Assembly (NCBI RefSeq): GCF_022581195.2
Contig: NC_061454.1
Location: 6,572,001-6,636,000, forward strand
DNA from: Helicoverpa zea
Lineage: Eukaryota; Arthropoda; Insecta; Lepidoptera; Noctuidae
Length of the DNA: 64,000 nucleotides
Direction: 5' to 3'
Position 1 is the stretch's first letter; the number at the start of each line of letters is the position of its first letter. A program made the position numbers and the translations under genes. Positions 11,480-26,400 of the stretch are shown here, piece after piece. The notes beneath the pieces are model-generated. The model was not told where the DNA came from. It ran no database searches and was given only the letters and a program-made list of their open reading frames with translations.

Positions 11480-14400
11480 GTAAGTTATTTTTTAATTATT
11501 TTGAAATAACTTTCAGCTTCCTTAGTTATCAATTAGACTTTCAAACATCCAAGTATAACAACCATGTAAATAAATTCCTCTAACAACCAATATACCTCAA
11601 ACCTCATTTAAAATAACAAACATTTGAAATATTAATTTCAATGTTGTCATGTCTCACTCCGTAGTCTTGAATTTTGTACAGTTCTGGTTATAAATGAAGA
11701 CGCCGCAGTAATTAATTGTCTTGTCGCCTATAAGTGTGCGCTAGTAGAAGTAGTTATTTCGAACAATAATAATAAACGAGACGACTTACATATGTACCAC
11801 GCAATTCTGAATCAATGTGTCTCAATGCTACTTACATTGAAACGAGTCTAATAACAAAATACGGTACAATACAAAAAGTAAATTCTTTCTTTTAATATGA
11901 AGCTTATGATTTGGTAGAACAATCGATTAATCTACAATATTTTCGTCAACTTCTCATAATTCAAGGCCATGAAGCGATTTATCTACTGAATTGAAGTTCA
12001 ATATCGTCACATCACAGCCTCTGTCATGGTTACGCTCTAATTACAATGTATTTAATAATAATGCACACAAAAACAACTATTGATTTATATGATATGATTA
12101 ATAAATAAGTCTACATCTTATTGTCTCATTTAGAACTTCATCCAACTAATTCTTGTCGATATTTTAATTGTACCTCTAATTTACATATAATAATTACAAC
12201 AATACATCAGTCTCAATCAAGGCATAAAATGATATGACCAGCCATTGTTTATAGCATAGCGTGCAAACTGTTGATATTTTCTCATGAGCTGTCCTCGCCA
12301 TGACCCGACATAAATATCAAGTATGTTCATCATTTCAATTCATCAATCGTAGTTGGCAAAAACTAGATGCTCGTACAAAACTAGCATTCTAGTACTCCGT
12401 AGTCATTAAGTCTTATCTTATCATTGTGATTTTAATGCGATTCTACATGCGTCGATCGTAGATCTCAGATTAACGCGCTGAAGCAAACAAACGAACAAAA
12501 TCTTCAACTCTTTAACCAGATACAAGTGTGGGTTAAAGGAACTTTTTATGAAAATTCATGTAACTTTTTATAAGCCATTCAAAATTTCGAATTTTACCTA
12601 AACCACAAATGCTCCACCGTTGGAAAATATGGCCAATTAAAAGAAGTCCGAACTTCATCATCTCAAATTGTTGTTAAAAAACACCATGATCATTTACGAC
12701 TGTCTTTTCTCACGACTGCGTTCAGTCGTGATACAGATAATAATGCTACTGGTAACGACCAATGTACCTTTGTGAGTTACCTATCCTTGCCAAGTACAAT
12801 ACAAGAACCAGGTCCTGACCACGGAAGAGAAAGAACGAAGTTTTGGCTCAATTAAAGTTAGGTACCTATCTTATTAGCTATCTTATTCAGAAAAAAAATG
12901 AATCGCATAAATAATTACGCAATTTCGTTCTGAACGAAAATCTATATCAGTTTTATCAATATTAAAACTTAACGACCCGATGTGATGATAATTTTGAATA
13001 ATATGTCAAACTATTACTTATGGATTTCTATGTAGGTATGTTATCATATATCTTTGACACTACAGAAAGGTATGGTTATTATGGCTTTTCTTATTTCCAT
13101 AATAGTCCAAGAGGTCCACGGATTTACATAAGCTTTTCCATGGATTTCCATAACGAAAGGCTCTCTGACATTACCGTAGGTTTTTGGAAAACCGAGACGC
13201 CTTGTGTTTTCAAATCATCCTTTTCCAAAAGGTAATAGTTTTGGAACGAAGTATCCATCACTAGCCGTCAACTGTTTTATATTCCAATTTCAAATATGTA
13301 TTTCGAACCTTCGTTCAAAACATTAATTTGCATTTTGTTCGAAATCCAATTTATGCCACGAAGGGATAATTGTCAAAAATACGTTGTAATCCCTGTAGGC
13401 TGATATATGCCCCGATGTATCGATGGCAGATTGAGGGGCGATGGCTTGCTACCGTTTGTTAACTTTGTGGTAGATCAATAGAGTTATAGCTGTACTATGA
13501 ATATCTTGACCACCTTGCGTAGGTATTTACTTGGTACGAATTAAAATGTTACCGAACAATTCATCGAGCTGGATTACGTAGGCTATCCAATACCTATACA
13601 GTTTTCCTGCAGAGACAATGTAAATTTAAGTGCTCATCTTGATTGGGTCAAGTACAGTTACTTCTCATTAACACACAGATATGCATAATAAGCACTAAGC
13701 ACCAAGTAAAATTAAATCACTCATGTAATAAAACTTGGCCAAAAAACATATTTCTGGTTAACCAAAATATATGTATTTCCGTTATATTAAGCTTCTTTTG
13801 ACAACATTCTATAATATAAAAGTGAGATGGTGTAGGCCCGCGTTTGGTAAAAGTTCAAACGCTTGCCAAAATTAATTGTCGGGCTCAGAAAGCCATTTTC
13901 ATTGTATAAAAACTTAATAAAACCAGTCAAATGCAAGCGTTGGTTATTTTTAATTCACAAATTATTTCTGTGGTAAAGTTATTTGAAATTACATTCCACC
14001 ACCATATTATACAATATTATTATAGAATTCTATAACACTATGTGATAACACTATTTTATCCACTCCCGAATAAAAATCCCAGAATGGTGCTAAACCAACA
14101 GATAAGTAGTCACGTTCACATATCGATTAGACAATAGGTTGTTAGTATTTTTTTACAATGTTGTTTTCAAGTAACCATATTGAAAATTATTGCGTTATTA
14201 TCCTACATACTGACCTATTTTTTTATTAGACTCACAGACTTTTTATTTAGTGGTTTTTAGCTGGTCATGGTGTGTTGAAGTCGGTTGCTCAGCAGCAAAT
14301 TAAGACTTCGCTTCGATCTTTACTTAAGAAAAGTAAACTTTTGTGATGCAAATGATGATGATAATAAAGGGTATTATCATTTGCATATACAGCAAATCCA

Positions 14401-17400
14401 TATACAAAGAAACACTTTAAGGGCGATAAGATTGTATACGATGGAGTTAAAATACCACATAGTATAACTTTGTATTTCTTTTTATTTCTTCTTGGGATAA
14501 CGATTATTTTTAATAAAAAATATTAACTTGTCATCCATAAATTATCATTTCATTTTCATCTCGTTTCGCGTCCCATGGGAATTCGCTCTATCAAATAAAT
14601 CTTATAGCCTTCTTTGCTCAATGGGCTATCTTACAATGAAATAATTTTCCAAAGCATACCATTCGTTCAAGCAATCAAAGAAACAAACTTTTCGCTTTAG
14701 ACTATTCGTATGGATTCATTCGTTATTTGGATCTGCAATATAATAACAGTACCCTCAGTCAATCAGTACATTTCAAACTCGTGCGTAGGTTTCTAACATG
14801 GGCCTTTTATTGTTCACATTTAATTACTCTGAAATTAGTTTCCGAATTCAACCTGCTCCTGTCATATTATTCTACAATTACAAACAAAAGTTATCTTTGA
14901 CAAATTGTTAAGAAACGAGGAATATTATTTTCCTCAAAGATTATTGTGTCAGTATTGTTATAAATAATGTATTTGTATTTTGATAAACAATTTATTTTAC
15001 AAAATAGGCTCTAAAATTGGGCTCAAAAACATACTACTACGTGATACAATAAATACCTAACAGGATTATTGGTATTGCATCCCGCATAAATGCGTCACCC
15101 ATAACAATAACTCTATTCATGCCAAGACCGGGATGTTTAGCCATTATTGAGAAATGCTAACGTTCAAGATTGGAAGGCAATAAGCTGACTGATACGATAA
15201 TGATGATGATTAGAGTTATGACTTAACACCCTTTTTTGCTTTCAAGCTACTAGTGCGGCTACCGCACAAATATTAAGCGCAATAATACAAAACTCGAAAA
15301 TTACGTACAAATCATTCCATACAAATATTGGTCCAGGCTTCCACTTAGGCAATAGTAATTAATCTGTTTATTTCAGCCATAGCTCTGGTTTAAATTCGGT
15401 AGTATTTGCTTAACAATTTTTATCCCTAAATACGCGATGATAAGCTCTTATTTACATTGACGCAAATTGTACTTGTTTGACAAATATTTTTTTTCGGTAG
15501 CAAGAGAGTAAACTCGTGTTATTTGCTATGTGTTATCTTAGATAAAGAAGTAATTGTAAAGGTTCGTTTATACACGGTATATGGAGACCAATTAAAGCGA
15601 TCTTTGTCAACTGTTGATTGATGTATTCGACAATCTCTGTATCTGCTACCCTTACGTAACATGTAGATAAACTAATACTGAAGGATGTTTGTATTCTGCA
15701 ATGATATTAGGTAGATAATAAACTGGTGTTCTTTCTATGAGGTTTAACAAGTCTTTATGTTTTTTTTGCTAAGCTACACGCAGTGATATCTGTTAAATCA
15801 GTAATTGTTTTTTTTTTTAATATACTGCAATTGTCTTAAACAAAATTAAAAATGATACGATTATTCTTTGATTTGCCATTATTCTACATGCTTGACGACG
15901 AATTCCTATAGGTTAATACACGATTGTATATTCTAGAACTGTTACGTCTAGAATATTTGAGTGTAGAAGATGCAATCTCTGTATTCTAGACTGAATTTAA
16001 GAACAATTAGCAAACCAGTTCAAACCACAAATAAAGTAGCAGCGTTTTGTAGAACGGAAGTTAGGTTCACCTAGTGAAAAAGTACAAAAACCTCATAATA
16101 AAATCATTATATCCGTTTCAATCTTTCTCAACCTTCAACTGAAATAAAAAATAGTCTTGAAATGTTATACAGTTGCTTTCATTTGTACACGGAAGAAAAT
16201 GTAAAATAAGCAAAAGTGATCTTGAGAATACATGGCATGATTAATTTTCAGATAAAAACGCAACCACAGCCTTAGATAAGGGTGTCTATATTATACACAA
16301 CGAAGACTTTAAAAGGTAAGTAAGTACATGTTAGTGTGCGTATGCCTCATTAGATTGCATTATTCTATTTAACAGTATGAACGAAGACGACACGTTATTA
16401 GTAACAGTAACGAGTCGTCAAAATACAATTATGCGAGTGAGAGAATCTGTGTGAGTGCTGTTTTCAATTTAATTGGAACTATCAATTATGTACGATTGAA
16501 CGTTGTTGTTTTCCGTTTAATTTCAGAACGCCCGAATTAACGTTCAATTATAGTTCTGAAAAGAATGTTGGTGAAGCGGAGGAAAAGGAAAATGCTGCTT
16601 GCATTGCAGCTACGACAACTTTCCTCCACTATTTTGTTTTAATTATATTAGGTAAGTACCGCTTTGATTAATGATTTGCAATTTAAAGGGGATATTTTTA
16701 TATTTTTTTAATTGAGTAATTTATAAAGCCATGACTATTTCACACGGTGGCATGGCACAAAATAATTTTTGTGCTTCACTTTTTGCACATTTCTTTATTA
16801 TATAATTTTCAATATTTGATTATTGTAGAATATATTATTTTGCACACACTAGTGAACTGTATATGCGTTTGTAGAAGGAAATAAAATCAGTTTTAAAGTT
16901 GTAAAAAATCAACGGGAACAGGGCAGGCGATTTTTATGATAATTATTTGTTATCTACATGCAATAATTGTTTATTTTTTTATTAATATTATTAAGTATAT
17001 CTAGAGATGACGTACCGCAGTGAGTTATTGTCTTATTTTTTCTCAAATCAATATATTTTGTTCTAAATCAATATATTAAAAAAAAATTGTTAATCGCTAG
17101 ACATCTGATTAAAAAAAACCTTACCTTTATTTTACATGTAGGTACTGTGAGACATAGGCCTCTAGATAATCTTGCCACACTCTTTTGTCTACAAACATCG
17201 TTTACGGGGTTCACCTAATACTTTCCCATCAATCATAACGTGAGAATGCTAATATTATAACGGCATTGAACTTGAACTTGCGTCACAATGTCTAAAGCCT
17301 AGATAAATATCTATTTGTTAACTTCTCACATGACTTCTTGTAAACTTAATATTAGTCACACAATGAAAATTTTCGATAGCGATCTAATGAGATATAACTA

Positions 17401-20400
17401 TGTAATAAATACTATAATAATCTGCATATGCAATAAGTATATTTAAATAAGTAAATAATCTATGTAAATAACGTTTATGTATTAAATAAACTACTTATCA
17501 AATAAAGCGCATGACCGGATTAAGAAAAAATATAAATAACCATTAATGTAGTCCCAATACAATATGCTTTTTACTCTTTATGAGGATATGGAATGGTATA
17601 AAAAAGTAAATATTCAACATGAACACGGACTTTTCCCAGAATATTTTGAAAATCCCTACCTATTACTGGTCAGTCGTGTTTTCCGCTAGTCTGTGACAAA
17701 GCCGCTGTAACAAAGATTAAAACTTTTTAATTCATGGATAATGGCAGGACGCTGGATGTAAATGGACGAACCGTCCATAGTAGGTTTATAAACATATTTT
17801 GACCGAGTTTTACATTTTAGAATATGAAGAATATTTGAATAACACACAATTTGACAAAATGAATACATAGGTACTGGATATATTTTATGATATGGATATA
17901 GTAAATGACCGAAATTATGTATAGGTACTCATACATAATTTCCTATTCTATCCTATCGACCTATCGGGTCGGGTCCTATCGACAATACCAGCCAGTAAGA
18001 TTATCCAGTAAGAAGTCAGAATATAAATTGAATGCAGTTTTAACCATCGTGTCTTGTAGTGTCTGCTTTTGTATAAGAATTTCTAATATTGTAAAACGCC
18101 ATTTGCAAAATTAGTTTCACTTTTCCAAAAAAGCAACAATTCGGCCGCAGCGTTGAAAAACAGTTCGTAATGATTCCTATTGCCCTTCATAGGATTAGCA
18201 TCATGGAGTTTACTATGGTGTGCATTCGGCGAGGAGTGGAGTTGGAACGGCCGCTGGTTCAGGCCTGCAGTGGTAGCAGCCATAGCCTGGGTCGCCGGGG
18301 AAATACTTCAGATGACGACGACGCTCCCGCCTCTTTTAGCAGCTTTAATAACCGGCATTGCAGCACGAAATATAGGATATCTTGATATGCGACATTATAC
18401 TGCAATTGACGGGTTTATGAGGTGGGCATAATTCATATTTTAACCAGTTATCGCCTGTGACATTGTAATGATTGTAATCATCCCGATCGAAAAAGTAGCC
18501 TATTTTACCTCTATAACGTATTTCTATCACATGGGTATTTCTATCGGTCTACAAACATGCAAATTCACTTTCGTATCTAAAATATTAAAATCTCTTTAGA
18601 ATAATTTGGATTAATTATTCTAACTTATTGTTTATTTCAATCTAATGACTCTACAAGTTGTGTCATTTCAACCGACAAATAATTCATTGAAAATCCTTTT
18701 TTTTTTTCTTCGTAGGAAAATCTACCCAGTATTGATTCTGGGGAAAGGTTCCCTAGGCTGGAATTTGACCTATATGAGACAGAACTGGAAACAGGTGGCG
18801 TCTCTTGGAGTGCTACCCTGGACTGCTGAAGTAGTCACGCTGGCTGTCTGCATGAACCTGTTGCTTGGATATCCTTGGATTTGGGGTACGACAAACTTTT
18901 ATTTGATGAAAATCAGTGTTTTGACATTTTATTTATATTTAGGGCACTACTAGAGCTTTTAGCAAAGCCATGTTTTTAGGTGTCCCGAGCATATTTCAGA
19001 CAGTGCCACTAATGTTTTTGACAATGCAATTTTTAGCTATAAATAAAAACAAAACAATACCATGTCTGAGTTCAATAAAGCTCAATCCTAGCTAAATGGT
19101 AATGTATTTTAAACTGTTCTATCAATAGCAAAACGTGTCACACATTAGTTTTGATTTATCAAATGTCTCATAGACTACGCGCATTGAGGCTTGCAATATG
19201 TCTGGCAAAGGCAGTGCAAAAAAAATAGTAAAACCTCCGTCAGCCCGCAAAAACCGCGGACTAACATTCGATAAAACGCGAAACACCTCAGACCATGTAA
19301 TAAAATAAAAATTGTCACGAACGCTGAACACAATGGAGCGCGGTGTATGCGCTGTACAAAGCCAATTCAATAAATTCTGGTGCGGAACTCGTATTGCAAA
19401 AGATTTGAATGCATTTTCGCCGCATGACGTGGAGAGTGGAGCGTGGCGCGCTATTGAGACGCGCCGCTGCCGCCGCGAGCCCGCAGCCGCCACGCCGCCG
19501 CGCCGCACGCCCGCCGCTGCGTGCGCACACCTGTAATTACGAGTACCTACACGGCCCGATTTTCCGGACAAAGCATCAAAGCGAAAAAGTTTCCAGCGAC
19601 GACTTTTTGTTTTACTTTCACGCTCTTATTTACCAACCCGTATGTATTTCCGCCCGTTGATAGTGTAATGATTTAATTAAATTGGATTTTTATTGTACAT
19701 GCAACAGCGCAAAATATGAAATGGTTAATATTCTGTCAATTTGTGTAAGCAAAATTATATTTGCTGAATAATATTAACTGTGTTCACTGAAGCCTGACGT
19801 CGCTCGGTAGAGGTTTACGCTTCCATGCAATTATTTGTCAATGCAAAGATAGTGTCAAGGTACAGTTCAATGATACCTGTACAATCTTTTAAACAAAGTA
19901 CAAAAAACATTGTAACGCTGAACGAAACTAACTTACAAACGCAATTCATTCATACGCATTTTTTATAATATTGATCGCTACACTATTTGGATACAAAAAA
20001 ATAGACATATACAAATAAGTATGTAGGTATAACATACGCTAAGCATAAGCTATTCATCCACATACGGTTGGTGCACATACTGGAATAAATATAAATTTTA
20101 GTTTCGATACGTCTGTATCTATCCTCTATTCTTGTATGGAAAACTAATCATGAATAATGGACCGGAAAATTCAAAGCATAAAGCTAGAACGCCACCTTAT
20201 TATTTTCCGAAACAAGAGGATAGTGACTTTGTGAATAGTTTATAACTTATAATACCTACTCATCAAAGATTCTTTTGACAGTTCAATTATGATTGTGAGA
20301 CAGAGCAAATTGGTAAATTCTGTGTAAATCTTGATAAATTACCAAATTCTGATAAAAACTTTATTGCAAAAACATAAAACGACTTCAATAGTGTACCTAA

Positions 20401-23400
20401 GTCAGACAAACATTTTTGACAAACGTGAGATAATCGCACACAAGGCTCTATATGGGGGTCGTGCGGGCGATGGCGCTCTACGCCGCGCCAGTGTGGGCGA
20501 ACACCCTGACGGCCCGCAATCTTGCAGTGCTGCGAAGACCTCAGCGAGCGATGGCCATCAGGGTCATAAGGGGATACCGTAGGATCTCCTTTGAAGCGGC
20601 ATGCCTCCTAGCCGGATTCCCACCATGGGACCTAGACGGGAAAGTCCTCGCGTCACTCTATACATGGCGCGAGGAAGCAGTGCAGCGGGGTGAGTGCCTC
20701 GTGCCTCGACAAGTTGAGGCGCGCAGGGCACAGCTCCGCCAGGTGTTAATGGTGGAATGGGAGCAGCGACTTGCGCGACCCACGGCAGGGCACGCCGTTG
20801 TCGCGGCAATTAGGCCCGTTATGAAGGAGTGGCTGGAGAGAAGCCACGGCGCCCTCAGCTTCCGCCTGACACAGGTTCTTACCGGGCATGGGTGTTTCGG
20901 AAAGTTCCTGTGTCGCATAGGCCGGGAGCCCACGCCCGAATGCCACCACTGTGGGATCTGCAGCGAGGACTCGGCGCTGCACACGTTGGTGGAATGCCCA
21001 GCATGGGCAACGCAGCGCCGTAACCTAGCGGCAGCGGTAGATGCTGCGGGAAGTCTTTCGCTGCCGGCTGTCGTGTCCTGCATGGTCGGCAGCGAAGAAG
21101 GGTGGAACGCCGTCGCCTCCTTTTGTGAGGATGTGATGGTTTTAAAGGAGGCGGCGGAAAGGGAGAGAGAAACTGCTTCCTCTCTCCCCGCCCGCAGCAG
21201 ACGTGGTGGGCGTCGCAGGGTGGCTGATCTCCGGCCACCATAGGGCGCGGCCTGCGGGCGACAGACTAGGGGCGTCTATCGTCCGATCAGAAACAGGCCT
21301 CGAGACGGTGGCATTGTGTTGCGCGCGCCTCTCTTAGTAGAGTTTGCTGTGGCCGCTGGGTGACGGCCACAGAGGTTGACGGGGCCCGCCTTTGAACATC
21401 TGGCGGGCCAATACCTGTCGGGGGTGCAGAAGAATGCTTTGGCGATACCTGTGCCCTCGACAATAGGTAATAGAAGGCAACACTGGGTGGGTTTTTAGCC
21501 GGTAAGAGTCCGGCACACCCCCTCCACCGACCCCAGGTGGAGGGAAGTCCATGAGGATTTTCCCCCTGTCAAAAAAAAAAAAAAAAAAGATAATCGCACA
21601 CAAACTCGCATACATACATACAGGACAAAGCTACTTTTTTAAGTCTGTAAAAAGAACTATTTTCTAAAATCTGGTATTTCTTCACAGGTTTCCTTCTCGG
21701 CTCAATCTACGCATCAGTATCATGTCCCATCTTAATGCCAACGGTAGTCAAACTGACCGCCGGTAAGAACCTGGGTCAGAACTGGCCGCAACTGATTTGT
21801 ACGTCAGGCGGTACGGACACAGCGCTCAGTGTCACCGCGTTCGGAATCATACATAGCTTCATTATGTACGATGGCGATGATACCGTGTATAGGTATACTA
21901 GGGTAAGTTATAAATTTGCCAAAAACGACTTGTGCTATTAGGTATATCCAGTTTTGAAATACACATCAATAGTTTATATTTCTGTGTAAAATAAAATGTT
22001 TCTTAATAATAAATTAATTACTAGAATTCATTCACGCTACAATGCCATTCTAGCTAAGTCCTTTTGGTAAACTGCTGCTTTTGTAGCAGTAGTATAGCGT
22101 CCGTTTAAACTTTAAAGCACACTACTGTCGCTTAAAAAAAATATCAGCCTAAATAATTCCGAACAATATTATCTACTCATCTTTGGAAAACACGTCAGCT
22201 AACAAATAGGCCATAATCCTAACATGTTTACAATGCACTGAAGGGCGCAAACTTGTTGTGTAGTAACTTGGGCAAAATGTCGGTTCTAAGTTAGCCGTGT
22301 TGCAGGCGGCCTGTGCGCTGTTCTTGGGCACAGTTGCGGGCGTCATCTGGGGTACGCTTGCCAAGTTTGTGCCGCACGCCCGAGATGCTTACGTCACCGA
22401 GCTGAGGGTGCTTTTCGTGCTCGTCGGCGGGTTGTGTGCTCTCTTCATTACTTCGCACTTCGGCTGGGGTGGGGCAGGTTTGTATTTTTTATATTGTCTG
22501 GTTTTTTTTACATAACTATATATGTAATACTGGTATACAAATACTTACATATTACTTATATTTACTTAATTTGGTATATGCTACGCGTAGATAAGACACG
22601 ATTGATTTTCTATTGTTTCATAAAACTGCCGGTATTCGAGAAATCAATAACATTGTTATATTCGGAGAAAAATCAGTAGTCTGTGCAAACTATAAACTCA
22701 TTTTCACGCATTTTTTACTGCACTTTTGATGTCCATTCGAAAAAACCACACACACGCAAACCTGTTGCTATTTACAAACTATGTTGCCAAAATCTAATGA
22801 AAAAGTCACACGGAATCCCCTGCATTCAATACTGGTCACTTGAGCAACAAAACGGTTTTGCACGATCATAACAATACTGCCACGTGCACTACGTAACGAG
22901 GCTCTAAATACTTGTAAATAGATAAAGATTTGGTAATATTTATACGTACCTAACTAATAATATATTGAATTTTCTTTCATAAATTGTTTTCTACAAAAGG
23001 TTTTACACAAATGTAACATAGTAACAATGAAGTTTAAAACATTCATGAAGCAAAAGGCAAAAAGGCTATGACAATGAATTCTTTTCTATTCTAAATCTAC
23101 TTAAAACGTATCTATGAACGTATCTACATAAGTACATCTTGATCATAAACAAAGTCTGCCATAGCTCATCATATTACATTAAATACTCATTTTGTTAATC
23201 GACATAATGGTTAATATATACCTATTATGTCGATAAACACAAAGAATAAATAAAAATACGCAAAATTTAAAAAACACTAAAATGACGTTACAATTATGAA
23301 TGAGTAGAAAACAGCGTTTAAAACATAAGTATAATAGTGCCAAATTCGATATCTAAAGGGTTAGGTTGGCAGCAATGACCCCGTTGACACAATAAACAAT

Positions 23401-26400
23401 TTCTTTTCTTTTCGCACATGACGTGAACGTATGACTATAATGCCTTGTCAATTTTTTTTTAGTTTTTGCTAACTTTTATTTTGATCGCTAGCCGGGGTCA
23501 TTGACACTTACGTACTTTATCTCTGCTTTACAATTGTTGTTCTAAATTATGAAAACGAAAAATAATTCCTGTGGCTAAACCATTGAATGGAGTGGAATTC
23601 GTTATAGAATACCTTAAAGTATATGTGATAGAATTTAATGTGTATGGCACACCCGATATTATTAAGTACATCGCATTGTATGAAACGTGGTTACAACGGA
23701 TTCCACTGAATGACTAACAATCGAATTGGGTAACTGTAGGTATTATAAAATTAATTGACGAAAATAGCAAAAATTATTTGTAAATACCAATTGAAATACA
23801 AATATACATAATATCTTATTTCGCGTACTAAAAGTACCAAAGTTTTGTATTATCAGATTTACTGTTTATAACCATAATGTATGTTTAGACATAATATGTC
23901 ATGGTAGACCTAGTACCAATCGCAATGTTCCAAATTCCAAGTCTACCGGGATTTTGAGACACAAAGTCCCACTATAAAATCCTAAGATTTTCTCATGCCA
24001 TAGTGTAGCTTTAAACAGTAAGAAAATTGAAGACGTGAGTGTGATTTTCTCAGTAATTATTTTTTAGTTTCGTTGTAGGATCTTCGTAGGATGAATAAAT
24101 GTTGCAATCAAAAACACCACAATTTATATTTATTTTCTAGCGAGTAATGTACATTTAACAGTAGTATTTATTACTTATCAACAATGTAACGTTATGTTAT
24201 GATCAAACATTCTTACCTATATGTCAAAATTATATCATACTCCGAGCCTTTTCCCAATCATGTTGGGGTCGGCTTCCAGTCTAACCGGATGAGTACCAGT
24301 GCTTTACAAGAAGCGACTGCCTATCTGACCTCCTCAACCTAGTTACCCGGGCAACCCGATACCCCTTGGTTAGACTGGTGTCAGACTTACTGGCTTCTGA
24401 CTACCCGTAACGACTGCCAAGGATGTTCAATGACAGCTGGGACCTACAGTTTAACGTGCCATCCGAAACACAGTCCATGGTGTCTAAGATATACTTAGAA
24501 AGTACATACAAACTTAGAAAAGTTGCATTGGTACTTGCCTGACCTGGGATCGAACCCGCGCCCTCATACTTGAGAGGTTGGTCCTTTACCCACTAGGCCA
24601 CCACGACTTTTATATAAAGTTACATAAAGTATCGGAATTTTTGTCAAAATTATATAAAGTTACATAAAGTATCGGAATTTTTGTACCAGAAAAAATAGCA
24701 AGAAGTCTTAAAATAGGTCCCTCCCGTGTTTCTTGTCAAAAGATAGGTGGTGTTCCGAAACTTGTTACTTTTCAATCATGTTCTATACATAGGTACATCA
24801 ATATCCTAAAATTCTTTACCAATTTCGGGACCTAAAACACACATTTTATTTATTTTCATTGTAAACTTTCATAACCACTAAATATATTGAAAATAAACTC
24901 ATTGAATAAATATAGGTGTTTATTTAATATTCATCATTTACCTATATTGTTAACATTTTGCATTTAATTGGGTATTATAATTTCAGTTTCGAATAGCTTT
25001 TTAAATTACTTTATATTTGAGCAGAAAAGCTGATTATGGTCATGATTTATGTATTAATGCTATCGTGGAAATATGTATGAAACAAAAAGTAGAATGGGAG
25101 TATTTTATTAAAATTGGTTTGAGTTGCTTTACTGCGTTATTTGTCTGTGGTACGAACAGCTGACTTTTCCCATGCACTGCCGGGTCTTTGCAACATCTTT
25201 CATTTCAGTGATTTGCTATCTCGAGAAAACATAACATTTCTGAAAAGCACCCTGCAAATTTTCAAGTATGTAGGTACATTTAATGCAAATTTTCAAGTAT
25301 GTAGGTAAAATAAAGTAAATGTGCATTTTTTATTACTCGAAGATTAAATGTAAACAGATATAGCATTTTTGTTAGCGAAGTATGAAATCGCATGTTTATG
25401 AAAAAATTCACCTGAGTGTGAGTCATCACAGTAGCAATTACTGGGCCACTATGATAATAATATCATTGCAAATATTTGCAACTAATATGTGTACCTCTTT
25501 ACTTTGGTGATAAATAAAATTTTATAGTGTTTGATATTCAAATAAAGTGGATTTTTATTTTATTTCATGATACACGTTCATTTATAAAATTCAGTAAGAT
25601 ACATAAACAAGATTCCATGAAACTGGATATACAAATATAAAGGTGCGTCCTATATGAGCGATCCGGATTCGAACGCGAAAAACACAAACAGTCGATACCT
25701 GTAGAAGGATTTTAAGTGACATACGTGACGTGTAATAAATGCCGCAGCGCGACGCCTAGGATTGTTGCGCGTTCGCGTTGATTTGTCAACGCTTGCGTCC
25801 ACAAGTATGTCATCAAAATAAGAGAATTATTTGAAATAATTAAAAAGTACATAATTATTATTATTCCAGGAGGTGTAGCAGTGTTAGCCTGCAACGCTAC
25901 CGCGGCGCACCACTGGGCGAAAGCTGGCTGGAAGCTGAATAACAACCCTGCGTCCACCGCATACCGCATCATGTGGTCATCGGTCGAGCCGATCCTCTTC
26001 GCGTACACTGGGACCTTTTTCGTGGTAACCTTATTGATTATTTACGGTTCCCAATTAAATGAACTTGGGTTAATAGATACGTTATACGGTTATACAATAC
26101 GGACTTCATTATGTGAGAGACACCGTTTTGTGAATGTTATGATATGACGATGGTAAAGAAAACAAATCGATAGAGAAGTTTACTTTTTTGTATGTTTTTT
26201 ATTCCTATTTTTTTATCAGCTAGTGCAATAAGTACCAAAGCTCTTATTGCACGCCACAAAAAGAAACCATTAACCAAGATGATATGATACAATTCAACCC
26301 AGTCACAAATTAATAAAATAAAATGATAAAATTGATTAAGTCGTAAATAAAGCACTTTATTGGCACAATTTATCACAATACCGTTACCAAAAATAGCAGC

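Noticed and set aside
13020..13235. 71-codon open frame in intron 1 of gene 2
   Set aside because: No splice sites consistent with the gene, no domain, and ordinary intronic composition.
19122..19571. 149-codon open frame on the minus strand and overlapping plus-strand frames
   Set aside because: They fall in a GC-rich pocket that is open in several frames at once; Arg/Ala/Gly-rich products with no domain. Best explained by composition.
20564..21241. Several minus-strand and second-frame open stretches over the LINE
   Set aside because: They are antisense or shifted shadows of the R1-clade ORF2 fragment, which alone shows the zinc knuckle and family motifs.
23373..23502. 130-bp MITE bounded by inverted caatgaccccg
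   Set aside because: The inverted match is only 11 bp, and no target duplication or flanking consensus was seen.
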